DNA of 64,000 nt from RYN-230 sp963713815 (GTDB lineage Bacteria > Actinomycetota > Actinomycetes > Streptosporangiales > Streptosporangiaceae): contig CAVQNH010000005.1 in NCBI GenBank assembly GCA_963713815.1, positions 1-64,000 of the forward strand, written 5' to 3'. Positions within the stretch are counted from its first letter, which is position 1, and every line of letters begins with the position of its first letter. The notes below the pieces were generated by a model. It had not been told where the DNA came from and searched no databases. It saw nothing but the letters and a program-made list of their open reading frames with translations. Below are positions 45,387 to 54,157 of the stretch, piece after piece. The position numbers were made by a program, and so were the translations under genes.

Positions 45387-47399
45387 TCAGCGCACGGTCC
45401 GGCTCATCCGCACCGTGGTTCCCCGGGCGCTGGGCTCCAGGACCACGTCATCCATGAACGTCCGCATCATGGGCAGGCCCTGGCCGCGCCCGCCGCCCGC
45501 CACGGAGGGCTTCCAGGTGCTGGTATCGGCCACCACGATGTCCAGGCGCGAGCCACGGATCTCCGCGGTCAGCGTGACCTGCCCGGCCGGATCGCCGCCG
45601 TAGGCATGCTCGATGGCATTGCTGCACGCCTCGCTGGCCGCCAGCGTCACCTGGCTGGACACCACCAGCGGCACGCCGGAGGCGGCCAGCCAGAGCCGCA
45701 GGCTCCGGCGCATGCCCGCCAGGCTGGCCGGCACCGCGGACAGGGTCAGCCGCAGCGGGGTGGGCGGCTGCCGGTAGGTGAGGACCAGGATGTCGTCGCC
45801 GGACCCGCCGGCGGGCGCCAGGGCCACCAGCACCCGGTCGGCCAGCTCATCGGGCGTGCTGTCGGCATTCCGCTGCAGGACGTCCGCGGCCTTGCGGATG
45901 CCCAGCTCCAGCCGCTCCCGGCGACGTTCCACCAGGCCGTCGGTGTAGAACAGCAGCGCGGAACCGGGGCGCAGCGCGGCGGTGGCCTCGGTGCGCACGC
46001 CGCGGGACGGGACGGCCAGCGGGACCGCGGTGGCCCGGTCCAGCAGCTGCGCCTGGGTACCGCCGGGATGGGCCAGGATCGCGGGAGGATGCCCCGCGCT
46101 GCTGTAGGTGACGGTGCCCGCGGCCGCATCGATGACCGCGCAGAAGACCGTGCTGGCCTGCGCCCCCTTGAGCCCCTCGGCGAACCGGTCCAGGTCGGCC
46201 AGGGCCTGCGCCGGGCCGTCGTTGCGGAGCAGCAGCGCCCGGCAGGCGCTGCGCAGCTGGCCCATGATCACCGCCGCGCCGAGTCCCCGGCCCACGCAAT
46301 CGCCGACCACCACCCCCATCCGGCCGTGATCGAGGGGCGTCACGTCGTACCAGTCCCCGCCAACCTCCAGCGGGCGCATGGCAGGCTCGTAGCGCACCCC
46401 GAACCCGGCCGCCAGGTCGTGCTGGCCGAGGAGGGACTGCTGCAGCGCCAGCGAGAGATCACGGGCCTGCTCGTAATGGATGGCGCGGGCCAGCGCGTTG
46501 CCGAGGTGCGCGGACAGCAGGCTGAACAGCACCCGGTCCTGGAAGCTCAGCCGGCCGCGGCCCCCGCGATCCAGCCATATCGCCGCCTCACCGCCGCCCG
46601 CGTCCAGCCGCGCGGCGACGCTCGCCGGGTGGCCATCACCGCCTGTCTCGGTCACCATGAGTGGCGCCGGCTGCGACCGCGCCGTCTCCAGCCCCTTCCG
46701 GGCGGCCTCGTCCAGCGTGGGCCAGCTGCCGACCGCGGGCACGCCGGCCAGGGAGACGGCGGCGTGCGGAGGCCAGACCGCCGCCACCGCCCGGTTCGCG
46801 CCGAAGGCCTGGCGGAGTTCGGCCAGCCCGGCGTGGAGCACCTCGCCGATATCGGTCGCGCCGAGCAAGCCCGCGGCCAGCCTGGTCACTGCGGCCTCAC
46901 GGTCGGCCGCTTCGCGCTCGGCAGTCACGTCGCGGACAGTCCCGGTGAAGACCCGGCCGTGGCCTCCCCAGTCGGGGACGGAACGCACGGTGGTCGTGCA
47001 CCACACCGTGCGCCCGTCCGGGCGCCGGACCGGGCAGGTGTACTGGCCGGCCCCGGTCGCGAGCGCGTCCTGGGCCACGGTGTCGAACACCCGCCGTAGT
47101 TCGGGCTCGCGGACCGGGTCGGGCTCCCACGGGTAAGGCCGGGGATAGGGCAGGCCCTCCGGCCCATAGCCGACGATCTCGCCGAAGACATCGTTGACAT
47201 CGAGGAACACCCCCTGCTCGTCACAGACGAAGAACCCTTCCTCAAGCGATTCGATCAGCGCGCGGCCGAAGCGGGACTCGTGCAGCCGGAGCCGGGACAG
47301 CTCCACCGTCGACCTGACCCGGGCCAGCTCCGTCATCTGGCCCAGGTCCATGCGATCCGGATCCATCGGGTCAGGCTGATCCGGGCTAGGGATGTTCAC
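45387..47399 (-). CDS. PAS-GAF-SpoIIE phosphatase with C-terminal HATPase (anti-sigma kinase-like) domain
   Basis: 670 residues, GTG 47399 overlapping the upstream stop by 4 bp. Domains in order: PAS (about 45-165: ALIESLEEGFFVCDEQGVFL), GAF (about 175-320), PP2C-type SpoIIE phosphatase (about 340-540: MRPLEVGGDWYDVTPLDHGR, GVVVGDCVGRGLGAAVIMGQ, YSSAGHPPAIL, ALLFYTDGLVERRRERLELG, GGSGDDILVL) and HATPase_c (about 550-670: VTLAASEACSNAIEHAYGGD, GGGRGQGLPMMRTFMDDVVL). So it carries both the phosphatase and the kinase activity of a partner-switching module. The coupled STAS protein is the obvious partner. Confidence 0.92.
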   Translation of the reverse strand: MNIPSPDQPDPMDPDRMDLGQMTELARVRSTVELSRLRLHESRFGRALIESLEEGFFVCDEQGVFLDVNDVFGEIVGYGPEGLPYPRPYPWEPDPVREPELRRVFDTVAQDALATGAGQYTCPVRRPDGRTVWCTTTVRSVPDWGGHGRVFTGTVRDVTAEREAADREAAVTRLAAGLLGATDIGEVLHAGLAELRQAFGANRAVAAVWPPHAAVSLAGVPAVGSWPTLDEAARKGLETARSQPAPLMVTETGGDGHPASVAARLDAGGGEAAIWLDRGGRGRLSFQDRVLFSLLSAHLGNALARAIHYEQARDLSLALQQSLLGQHDLAAGFGVRYEPAMRPLEVGGDWYDVTPLDHGRMGVVVGDCVGRGLGAAVIMGQLRSACRALLLRNDGPAQALADLDRFAEGLKGAQASTVFCAVIDAAAGTVTYSSAGHPPAILAHPGGTQAQLLDRATAVPLAVPSRGVRTEATAALRPGSALLFYTDGLVERRRERLELGIRKAADVLQRNADSTPDELADRVLVALAPAGGSGDDILVLTYRQPPTPLRLTLSAVPASLAGMRRSLRLWLAASGVPLVVSSQVTLAASEACSNAIEHAYGGDPAGQVTLTAEIRGSRLDIVVADTSTWKPSVAGGGRGQGLPMMRTFMDDVVLEPSARGTTVRMSRTVR

Positions 47400-48406
47400 C
47401 CCGGGAACCCCGGGAACGGGCGGCCGGCTGTACCGCCGTGGGACCCGGGCGCGAGCGCGCCCGCAACCTCGTCATAGATATCGAGCCCGATCGGGATCAT
47501 CGACAGGATGCTGGCGATGGGACCGTCACCGGCCACGATACGCATCGGGATGCCCGACGCATGGCAGCGCCGGTGACAGGCCGTCAGCAGGGCCACGCCT
47601 ACCGAGCCGAGATGCTGCACCTTGGACAGGTCCACCACCAGGGGTGCCGGAGGGGTGGCGACGGTGACGGCCCGGGTCAGCTGCTCGTCGAGGAGCGGGC
47701 CGGTGGCCATGTCGATCTCGCCGCGCAGATGCAGCACCACGGCGCCGTCCACGATTTCCTGTTCCACGGTCAGCAGGTCGTCTTCGGGCTGGCCGGGGGC
47801 CAGGGGTGCGACGGGCCCGGCGGGCAGGCTGTAGACGATCTCGTCCAGGCGCTGCCGGATGGCCGCCGACGCATAGGCGTCGCCGCCGACGACCGCGACC
47901 AGCCGCTCGGCCAGATCGCGGAGCTTGATGTTCGAGCGCTGCGACTGCCAGCTGAGCAGGCTGAACGCGGCCTCGGCGTCCAGCCCGTACACCAGCATCA
48001 GCGCCCCCTTGGCCTGCTCGATCGTGGCCCGGGAGGCCATGGCCTTGCGCAGGCCGGTCGCCACCTCCCGCGACCTGGCCCGGGCCTGCGACTCAGTCAC
48101 GTCGATGAGGTAACCGCGGATGCCCGTCACGGCGTCGGCGTCATCGAAGGTGCCCTCCCCGGCGATCAGGGCCCAGCGGAGCTGCCCCGCCGCGTCGATG
48201 ATCCGGTAGAGCAGGCTGAACAGCTTGCCGTCGCGCAGGCAGGCCCGCAGAACCTGCCCGGCTTGCCGCCGGTCGGCCGCATGGGCGTGGCTCAGCAGCA
48301 GCGCCGTGGTCGGGACCACCTCGCCCCGGTGGAAGCCATGGATGGCGTAGATCCCGTCGGACCACTGCCAGGTGTCGTCGCCCGCCGTGTACTGGTAGCT
48401 GCCCAT
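47396..48406 (-). CDS. PAS-ANTAR-STAS signalling protein
   Basis: 336 residues from ATG 48406 (GGGGGGA 4 nt upstream). PAS domain (WQWSDGIYAIHGFHRGEVVP, LLYRIIDAAGQLRWALIAGE), an ANTAR RNA-binding domain (ASRATIEQAKGALMLVYGLD then AEAAFSLLSWQSQRSNIKLR), then a STAS anti-anti-sigma-like domain (VLHLRGEIDMATGPLLDEQL, PLVVDLSKVQHLGSVGVALL: the phosphorylatable Ser in LGSVG). Translationally coupled to the SpoIIE/HATPase protein, so the STAS Ser is probably its substrate. ANTAR proteins bind paired hairpins in mRNA, which would link phosphorylation to RNA-level control (inference). Confidence 0.9.
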   Translation of the reverse strand: MGSYQYTAGDDTWQWSDGIYAIHGFHRGEVVPTTALLLSHAHAADRRQAGQVLRACLRDGKLFSLLYRIIDAAGQLRWALIAGEGTFDDADAVTGIRGYLIDVTESQARARSREVATGLRKAMASRATIEQAKGALMLVYGLDAEAAFSLLSWQSQRSNIKLRDLAERLVAVVGGDAYASAAIRQRLDEIVYSLPAGPVAPLAPGQPEDDLLTVEQEIVDGAVVLHLRGEIDMATGPLLDEQLTRAVTVATPPAPLVVDLSKVQHLGSVGVALLTACHRRCHASGIPMRIVAGDGPIASILSMIPIGLDIYDEVAGALAPGSHGGTAGRPFPGFPG

Positions 48407-48446
48407 GGCGTCCCCCCGGCCGCCTGCCCTGGCGATCACCGCCCGC

Positions 48447-51342
48447 TCACCCGGCTCGCTCCTGGCGCGGCCTCCCGTTCGCCGGCGGGCCCGCCGGCGG
48501 CCCGGCCAGCTGCGCCTGCTCGGTGAAGACCCGGGCCAGGTCGACGCGGGAGCTGATGTCCAGCTTGCGGAAGACCTGGCGCAGATGGAACGCCACGGTG
48601 TGCGTGCTCAGGAACATCTCGCCGGCGATCTGCTGGTTGGTCAGGCCCTTGGCGACCAGGTCAGACACGGCACGCTCGGTGTCGGTGAGGCTCGACCAGC
48701 CCGTTTTCGGGCGCTTGGCGTGGGTGAAATGCCGCCGCCGGATGCCGATTCCCCGCAGCCGGCGGCGGACTCGCCGGCCGTCGCGCAGGGCCGCCGTCTG
48801 GTCGTAGCCGGCCAGCGAGTCCTCGAGCCGCCGCCCGCCTGCCTCGAAGTCATTCCGCCCGATGAGGAGCACCCCGAGGTCCTCGGCCGCGGACGCGCGG
48901 GCCCACGGATCGGGGCTGTCCTCGACCGCGCGCTGCAGCGCCCCGGCGTCCTGATCCAGCAGCCCGCGCGCGTGCGCGGCAGCCGCCGTGACGCCGGCCA
49001 GACCCGGGCTGCCCGCCGCCAGCTCGGCGGCGGCCGCGCACACCGCCTCTGCGTCTTCCCGGTTCCCCTGGGCGAGCGCGAAGCGGACCAGCCAGCCGGA
49101 TGCGGTCAGGTCGCCGGCCAGCACGCCCGGGTGCTGCCGCAGGCAGAGCTGCAGGCGGGCCGCAATCTCCGCCGCGCCTTCCGTGTCCTGGCGCGCCTCG
49201 GCGAGCTGAGCCGCGACCACCAGGCAGCGCGTCTGCCCGTAGCCGGGGCCGTGCCGGGCCATCCGGTCCTGGTAGCTGCGCACATACCCGACCGCGGCCG
49301 CGAGGTCGCCGCCGCGCAGCGACGATGTGGCCAGGACGCCCAGGCCGCAGGTGGTGAGCAGATCGCTTTCGTGCGTGGCGGCCAGCGCGAGGCCCTGCTG
49401 CGCACCGGCCGCCGCCTCCGCCGGGCGCCCGGCGGCGAGGGCCAGGGCTGCCCGCCAGTATCTCCGTGCTCGGGTCGCGCCCGCCCGGCCCGGTGGTCGC
49501 GGCGGCGGCCTGCAGCCCGCGGAGGACCTCATCCGCCTGGTCCAGCTGGCCGGCTGAGACGAGCATCCCCCCGAGCAGCATCGGCGCTATCCCGCGGCAC
49601 GTCAGCCCGGTCGCGGTGCTGGCCAGCCGGGCCGCCTTCCGCGCGATGTCCAGCGCCGCGGCCAGCTGGCCTGCCTGCCAGGAGCGCATGGCCTGGATCA
49701 GCAGCGCGGCGGCCAGCCTCGGCTGGCTCTCCTGGCCGGCCCGGGCCAGGATGGCCTCAGCCGACCGCCATGCTTCCCCGGTCTCCTCTGTCGGCCTGGA
49801 CCCCGCCGACATGGACCGGGCCAGCATGAGGGTGATCTCGGCTTCGTCCCGGGCCTCGCGGCCAGGTTCGGGCTCTCCCAGCAGATCCTCGGCCAGGGCC
49901 CGGGCCTCGGCAGGCTGGCCGCCGCACAATCGGACGGACGACAGGAGCGAGCGGAGCCTCATCTCCACCGGTCTCGGTGCCGGCAGCGGTCCGGCGAGAG
50001 CGGACTGCGCGCATTCCCCGGCTTCGGCCAGCCGCCCGGCGACGGCCAGGGCCTCCACGGCGGTGACGATCCGCGCAAACCGGTCCTGGTCGGCCGGCTC
50101 CGACAGCCGGAGCGCCTGGAGGGCCAGGTCAGCGGCGGTCTGCGGGGCAGCGGCCAGGAAGGACCGGGCTGCGCGGTCCAGCTGGGCCAGAGCGGCAGGC
50201 GCGGCCGGCCGGCCCGCGCTGACCAGGTGATCGGCGGCCTCGGTCACCGGGCCACCCTGGTCCAGCAGCAGCTGGCCGATCTGCCGGTGCAGCGCCTGGC
50301 GGGCCGGCCGGGGCACGCTCTCGGCGAGTGCCCGCCACACCAGCTCCCGGTCGAATATGAGCGAGTCCGGTGTCGCCACGAGCAGGTCGGCCCGCAGCGC
50401 GGCCTCGACGTCCGGCAGCAGCCGTGCGGGTGTCTCACCGAGGAGCGCGGCCACCTTCTCGATGCTGAACGAGCGGCCCAGCACGGCGCCGACCGCCAGG
50501 ACCTGCCGGGCCCGGGGGCCGAGCGCGGTGGTCCATCGCTGGATGACGGCCAGGAAACGCTTCGGCAGCTGGCCGGACGCCAGCCGGGCTGACCCGGCGC
50601 CCGCCTGGATCTTGCCCTCGTCCCGCAGGCCGGCCAGCAGCTCGGTGAGCAGCAGGGGATTCCCGCCTGTCCCGGCGGCCAGCGCCAGGATCGCCTCGTC
50701 CGGCACGGCGTCCAGGACCCCGGCCACCACGTCGGCCACGGCCGACGCGCCCAGCGGGCTGAGCCGCAGCCGGGCCGCCCCGCTGTGCTCCAGATGAGTG
50801 AACAGCCACTGGGCGTCGCTGTAGGCACTGGCGGTGCTCCGGGCCAGGAGCCAGAGCGGCGGCCGGGTCCGCGGCTGCTGGGCCAGGCCCCGCAACCCCC
50901 AGAGCATCGCCCGGTCGGCACATTCCAGATCGTCCAGCACGATCAGCATCGGGCGGTCCGCCGTGCGCAGCGGACTGTCCGCCGTGCGCAGCGGGCTGTC
51001 CGCCGTGCGCAGCGGGCTTTCTGCCGTGTGCAGTGCGAGGCCCCCGTCCGGTCCGGCGGCAGGCGCGTCCCACCACGGCCGGCCGCAGCCGGCCGCACCC
51101 GCGGGCGTCAGCAGTTCCCCGGGGGTCGGGACCAGCACCCGCGTCCCGGGCATCCGCCGGGCGTCCGCCTGGCCCCAGGCCAGCGTGAAGCCCCGCGCCG
51201 TGGCCGCCGCAGCGGATTCTTCCAGGAAGCAGCTCTTGCCGATTCCCGGCTCGCCCTCGACGAGCAGGATGCCGCCGCGCCCCGCCTCCGCTGCCCGGAG
51301 CATGCCGAGTGCCACGTCAAGTTCTTTCTCCCGACCGCGCAT
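48447..51342 (-). pseudogene. LuxR-family ATP-dependent regulator (LAL type), one frameshift
   Basis: About 965 codons from ATG 51342, which directly precedes the ATPase (RGREKELDVALGMLRAAEAG); ATG 51438 in the same frame is an alternative and fits the candidate promoter at 51460-51489. Walker A LVEGEPGIGKS, Walker B LIVLDDLECADRA, GGNPLLLTELLAGLRDEGKI, then TPR-like helices. The frame slips once near 49490 (GGGCGGGCGCG run) and resumes ARRYWRAALALAAGRPAEAA. The C-terminal LuxR HTH is LTDTERAVSDLVAKGLTNQQ then IAGEMFLSTHTVAFHLRQVF. It lies 40 bp upstream of, and on the same strand as, nothing else; targets unknown. Confidence 0.8.
50957..51040. repeat. 21-bp in-frame tandem repeat (four copies) inside the LAL ATPase domain
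   Basis: TCCGCCGTGCGCAGCGGGCTG-type units start at 50957, 50978, 50999 and 51020. The first three are nearly identical, the fourth diverged. They encode TADSPLR repeats just before the Walker B strand, in a surface loop. Confidence 0.85.
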
Positions 51343-51459
51343 CCTTCGGTCCCCGATGTAGTCGCCACGCGTCACTCGCGTAACAGAACAGCCGTACCTG
51401 CGCTGCCGTGGCGCCCCCAGGTACCCCTTGTGGCCCATCGTGGAGTCGCGTGAAGGTCT

Positions 51460-51489
51460 ATGTTAGGCATCAACTCAGTTACAAGACAA
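51460..51489 (-). promoter_or_regulatory. Candidate sigma-70-type promoter for the LAL gene
   Basis: On the minus strand TTGTCT (51489-51484), 18-bp spacer, TAACAT (51465-51460), in unusually AT-rich sequence. A transcript would start near 51453. Confidence 0.35.
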
Positions 51490-51750
51490 GGAAGCAGCCG
51501 GCCCCCTGAACCGCTCCGAATTCCGCGCTGCCCCCTGCTTTCCTGATGATCTGGCAAAAGCCAGGCAATCAGCTGGGTCGCTGGTGAGCGATGAATAATG
51601 ATCACGCTGGAAGGACAGCGCCCGCCCTTTCGGTGCGATTGGAATCTGTCCGGACCGCCATTCCGGAGCCCCGGCCCTTCGCCTTTTTCCTGCCTGGTGC
51701 GTATCCGGCAGATCCTGGCGCGGCCTGGCCCGGCGGCGGGTGGCGCCCGC
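51490..51750. other. Intergenic region between LAL and WhiB genes
   Basis: About 260 bp. I see no supported gene. There is one further AT-rich patch (GATGAATAATGATCA at about 51589). Confidence 0.35.
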
Positions 51751-52116
51751 TCAGCGGGCCTGCGCCAGGCGGGCCAGCAGCGCCGTTACCGGGGCGCCGC
51801 GCAGCCACTCGCGGCGCAGGGAATTACGGTCGGCTTCGACGAGGCCGCCCCAGATGCCATGCTGGCCGGCGCCGCTCCAGGTCCGCAGCGACAGTTCCAG
51901 GCACTCGGCCCGCACCGGGCACGCCGTGCACACGGCCAGTGCCCGGGTCGCCTCGGCGCGGGCCCGCTCGGCCTTGGCCGCGATGGGATACCACTCGTCG
52001 GGGTCGAGAGCCGTGCCCGCGCAGCCTGCCAGGGGACTGGCCACGTAGTTCTGCAGTTCCTCGTCGGTCAGTGCGGCCTGGCCGGTGCCCACACTCGATG
52101 GGGGCGAGATGGTCAT
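51751..52116 (-). CDS. WhiB-family iron-sulfur transcriptional regulator
   Basis: 121 residues from ATG 52116 (GGAGGAGG 6 nt upstream). Four cluster-binding cysteines Cys32, Cys63, Cys66 and Cys72 (AGCAGTALDPDEWYP, AVCTACPVRAECLELSL), the G-I-W-G-G turn (QHGIWGGLVEADR) and a basic C-terminus (RREWLRG). WhiB proteins bind a 4Fe-4S cluster and the housekeeping sigma factor to regulate development or stress genes. The in-frame ATG farther upstream lacks a ribosome site. Confidence 0.93.
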   Translation of the reverse strand: MTISPPSSVGTGQAALTDEELQNYVASPLAGCAGTALDPDEWYPIAAKAERARAEATRALAVCTACPVRAECLELSLRTWSGAGQHGIWGGLVEADRNSLRREWLRGAPVTALLARLAQAR

Positions 52117-52369
52117 GGTGTGCCTCCTCCGCCCGGCCGCCCGACGGCGATTGGCTGGGATCGCTATGGCATTAGACACAGCCTGGCCACCCGTGCTTCC
52201 TGGCACTTCGTCAAGGTGGGTAGTCCCGGCGGGCCGGTGACCACCGCGCCTGGCCTGGCCCGCAGACGACTAGCCGGTCAGGGGATGCGCGGCCTGCTCC
52301 GGCCGGACAGCATCGAGCATCGAGGCACGTGCCCTAAGCCACTGATCAGAAAGCAGAGGAGGTTCCGCG

Positions 52370-52503
52370 ATGACACAGCTTCCGGCCCGCCGGATCGCGC
52401 GCACTATCACTCTGTCGTCGCCAGCCTCAACGATGGTGTCCTCACCGTGACGGTCCCCGAGTCCGGAGCCGCCAGGCCGCGCCACGTGGAGATCACCGGC
52501 TGA
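52370..52503 (+). pseudogene. Hsp20/alpha-crystallin remnant
   Basis: A strong GAGGAGG precedes ATG 52370, but that frame soon leaves any family. In the neighbouring frame HYHSVVASLNDGVLTVTVPE then SGAARPRHVEITG ends at TGA 52501-52503 and matches the last beta strands of small heat-shock proteins (DGVLTVTVP..., I-x-I tail). The start and end of an Hsp20 gene are thus fused with a large internal loss and a frame change. Too short to form the domain. Confidence 0.45.
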
Positions 52504-52623
52504 CCGCAGCCTAACCGGAGCGGTCCCGGTGGAGCTGGGGGATACCCACCGGGACCGCGGCGCGGTCTTGTGCCAGACGGCCGGTGCACCGCCGAGCCCG
52601 GGCCAGGAGCATGTGGTGACCAG

Positions 52624-52665
52624 CCTGGTGGCTGCGATCAGACGCCTGGTGGCCGCGATCAGACG
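52624..52665. repeat. 21-bp tandem duplication across the stop of the UBP-type gene
   Basis: CCTGGTGGC(T/C)GCGATCAGACG occurs twice head-to-tail (52624-52644, 52645-52665, one mismatch). The stop codon of the zinc-finger gene lies in the second copy, and because 21 is divisible by three, the first copy repeats the same stop in frame. Confidence 0.75.
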
Positions 52666-52922
52666 TAGGTTTCGTCGACATAGCACCAGCGCCAGTTCTC
52701 GCCCGGCTCGAAGGACTGCACGACCGGGTGGCCGGTCCCGTAGGCGTGACCGCGGGCGTGCCGCAGCGGGGACGAGTCGCAGCACCCGACGTGTCCGCAG
52801 GTCAGGCACAGCCGCAGGTGCACCCACGCCGACCCCAGGCGCAGGCACTCCGCGCAGCCCTCCGGTGTCTGCGGGGACACCGGGCGGATCAGGGTCACGT
52901 GCGGATCGGTGGTAGCCGGCAT
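52659..52922 (-). CDS. UBP-type zinc-finger protein
   Basis: 87 residues, ATG 52922 after AAAGGCG. EGCAECLRLGSAWVHLRLCL then TCGHVGCCDSSPLRHARGHA and HPVVQSFEPGENWRWCYVDE carry the full set of Cys/His (Cys23, Cys26, Cys39, Cys42, His44, Cys47/48, His55, His59, His65) of the UBP-type (ZnF-UBP) domain. In eukaryotes this fold reads the C-terminus of free ubiquitin. Stand-alone bacterial copies are common in actinomycetes; their role is unknown. Single-domain protein, no other motif. Confidence 0.9.
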   Translation of the reverse strand: MPATTDPHVTLIRPVSPQTPEGCAECLRLGSAWVHLRLCLTCGHVGCCDSSPLRHARGHAYGTGHPVVQSFEPGENWRWCYVDETYV

Positions 52923-53030
52923 GATCGCCTTTCGCCGGTGCAGCAGGTATGCCCAGGCTCTGCGGTCACGACCGGCCGCACATCAGCAAGGTCGTTAGTT
53001 CTCGCGGCCGGGGTGGCCGGCCGGCGGCCG

Positions 53031-53987
53031 CTAGCGCCAGACCGCTACCGGGGTGCCCGGCGCGTAAACCCAGCCTCCTGTGCCCTTGCCGGAGTTGGGA
53101 TCGGCGGACAGGCGGCTGTAGTCGATGCCGAACTGGTACTCGGCGCCCGGTGAGACCCGGTGCCCGGTGGGATTGGGCGGCTGGATTTTCCCGGGGTCGG
53201 TGAACGAGCGGTCCACATAGGAAAACTGGGCCGGGTTCACCAGGAACCCGTTCGCGCCGCCGATGACCACCCAGGAGATGATCACCCCGCCGGTGGCGTC
53301 ACCCTGCGTGTCGATCATGGCGATACGGGAGCCCTCCGGCGTGGTGTACCAGGACAGGGCGCTCGGATCGGTGTTGTCGGTGGACTTGAGCACCGCCTCC
53401 GCGGGCGTGATCCCCTTCAGGGCGTCCAGCCGGGCGGTGCTCTCGGCCAGCAGGCACCCCGCCGCGTTGATCCCGTCGACGGTCCCGCCGGAGTGGAACG
53501 CCTTCGCGCACACCGGCTGGCGGGCCGCCAGCCAGGCGCTGTCGCCGGCGTTGATGGCCGCCCGCTGGGCCGTCGACCCGCTCTGGTAGTGCGCCAGCTG
53601 CACCGCGTCGATCGACGTGTCCGCGTCCTCGGTCCTGGCCTCGTAGCACTGCTCGATGGCGAGGGTGGACGACTGGCCGCCGCAGCTCGCCGGGGCCGGC
53701 TTGGTGCGCGCCGGGTGACCGGGGTCGAACGGCTCGACGATCGGCGTGAACGCCGCGGCCGCCGCGGACGCGCTCGCGGTCGCCGCGGCCGTGCCCGCCG
53801 GGGTGGCTCCGGTGCTGGCCGGGGCCGGGCTGGCGGAGGCGGCCGGCGCGGAACTTCCGCTGGCGGGCCCCGCGGAGTTCCCGCAGCCGGCCAGGCCCGC
53901 GATCACGGCGGTACTGATCGCGGCGCCCGCCACACCGCTCCAGGCCGGTCTGTGCCGGACCGGACCCCGTCCCCGCTGCTGCCCCAT
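53031..53987 (-). CDS. Secreted lipoprotein with LprI-like domain
   Basis: 318 residues. Basic N-terminus, hydrophobic stretch and lipobox LAGC at about 36, then an Ala/Ser/Thr/Pro-rich linker. Residues about 105-190 (CGGQSSTLAIEQCYEARTED, QLAHYQSGSTAQRAAINAGD then SAWLAARQPVCAKAF) match the LprI/DUF1311 domain (W-x-x-x-R-x-x-x-C, paired Cys), known from the M. tuberculosis lysozyme inhibitor LprI. The C-terminal half (SWYTTPEGSRIAMIDTQGDA, GYVDRSF-like, YQFGIDYSRLSADPNSG) is unassigned. A cell-surface role is likely; lysozyme inhibition is only a family-based guess. Confidence 0.8.
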   Translation of the reverse strand: MGQQRGRGPVRHRPAWSGVAGAAISTAVIAGLAGCGNSAGPASGSSAPAASASPAPASTGATPAGTAAATASASAAAAAFTPIVEPFDPGHPARTKPAPASCGGQSSTLAIEQCYEARTEDADTSIDAVQLAHYQSGSTAQRAAINAGDSAWLAARQPVCAKAFHSGGTVDGINAAGCLLAESTARLDALKGITPAEAVLKSTDNTDPSALSWYTTPEGSRIAMIDTQGDATGGVIISWVVIGGANGFLVNPAQFSYVDRSFTDPGKIQPPNPTGHRVSPGAEYQFGIDYSRLSADPNSGKGTGGWVYAPGTPVAVWR

Positions 53988-54157
53988 CCCGTTACCCCCT
54001 GGTCGCCCCGGTATCTGGTGTTCGAGGGGACGTTAGCGGGCCGCGGGGCGCGGTTTCCCTGATCTCTGGTCAATCGGTGCTGCTATTTCGCAGCGATCGA
54101 CCAGGATCATGGAATGGACAGGGACAGGCCGCGCGCGCGGGGACGGGAGAGGGCAGG

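Noticed and set aside
50940..51040. CRISPR-like short repeats
   Set aside because: 21-bp units are head-to-tail without spacers and lie in frame inside a coding region.
45387..51438. A biosynthetic or antibiotic gene cluster around the regulators
   Set aside because: No PKS, NRPS, terpene, lanthipeptide or similar core gene anywhere in the window.
51372..51605. 77-codon minus-strand frame before the LAL gene
   Set aside because: No ribosome site, overlaps the LAL start region and candidate promoter; no family resemblance.
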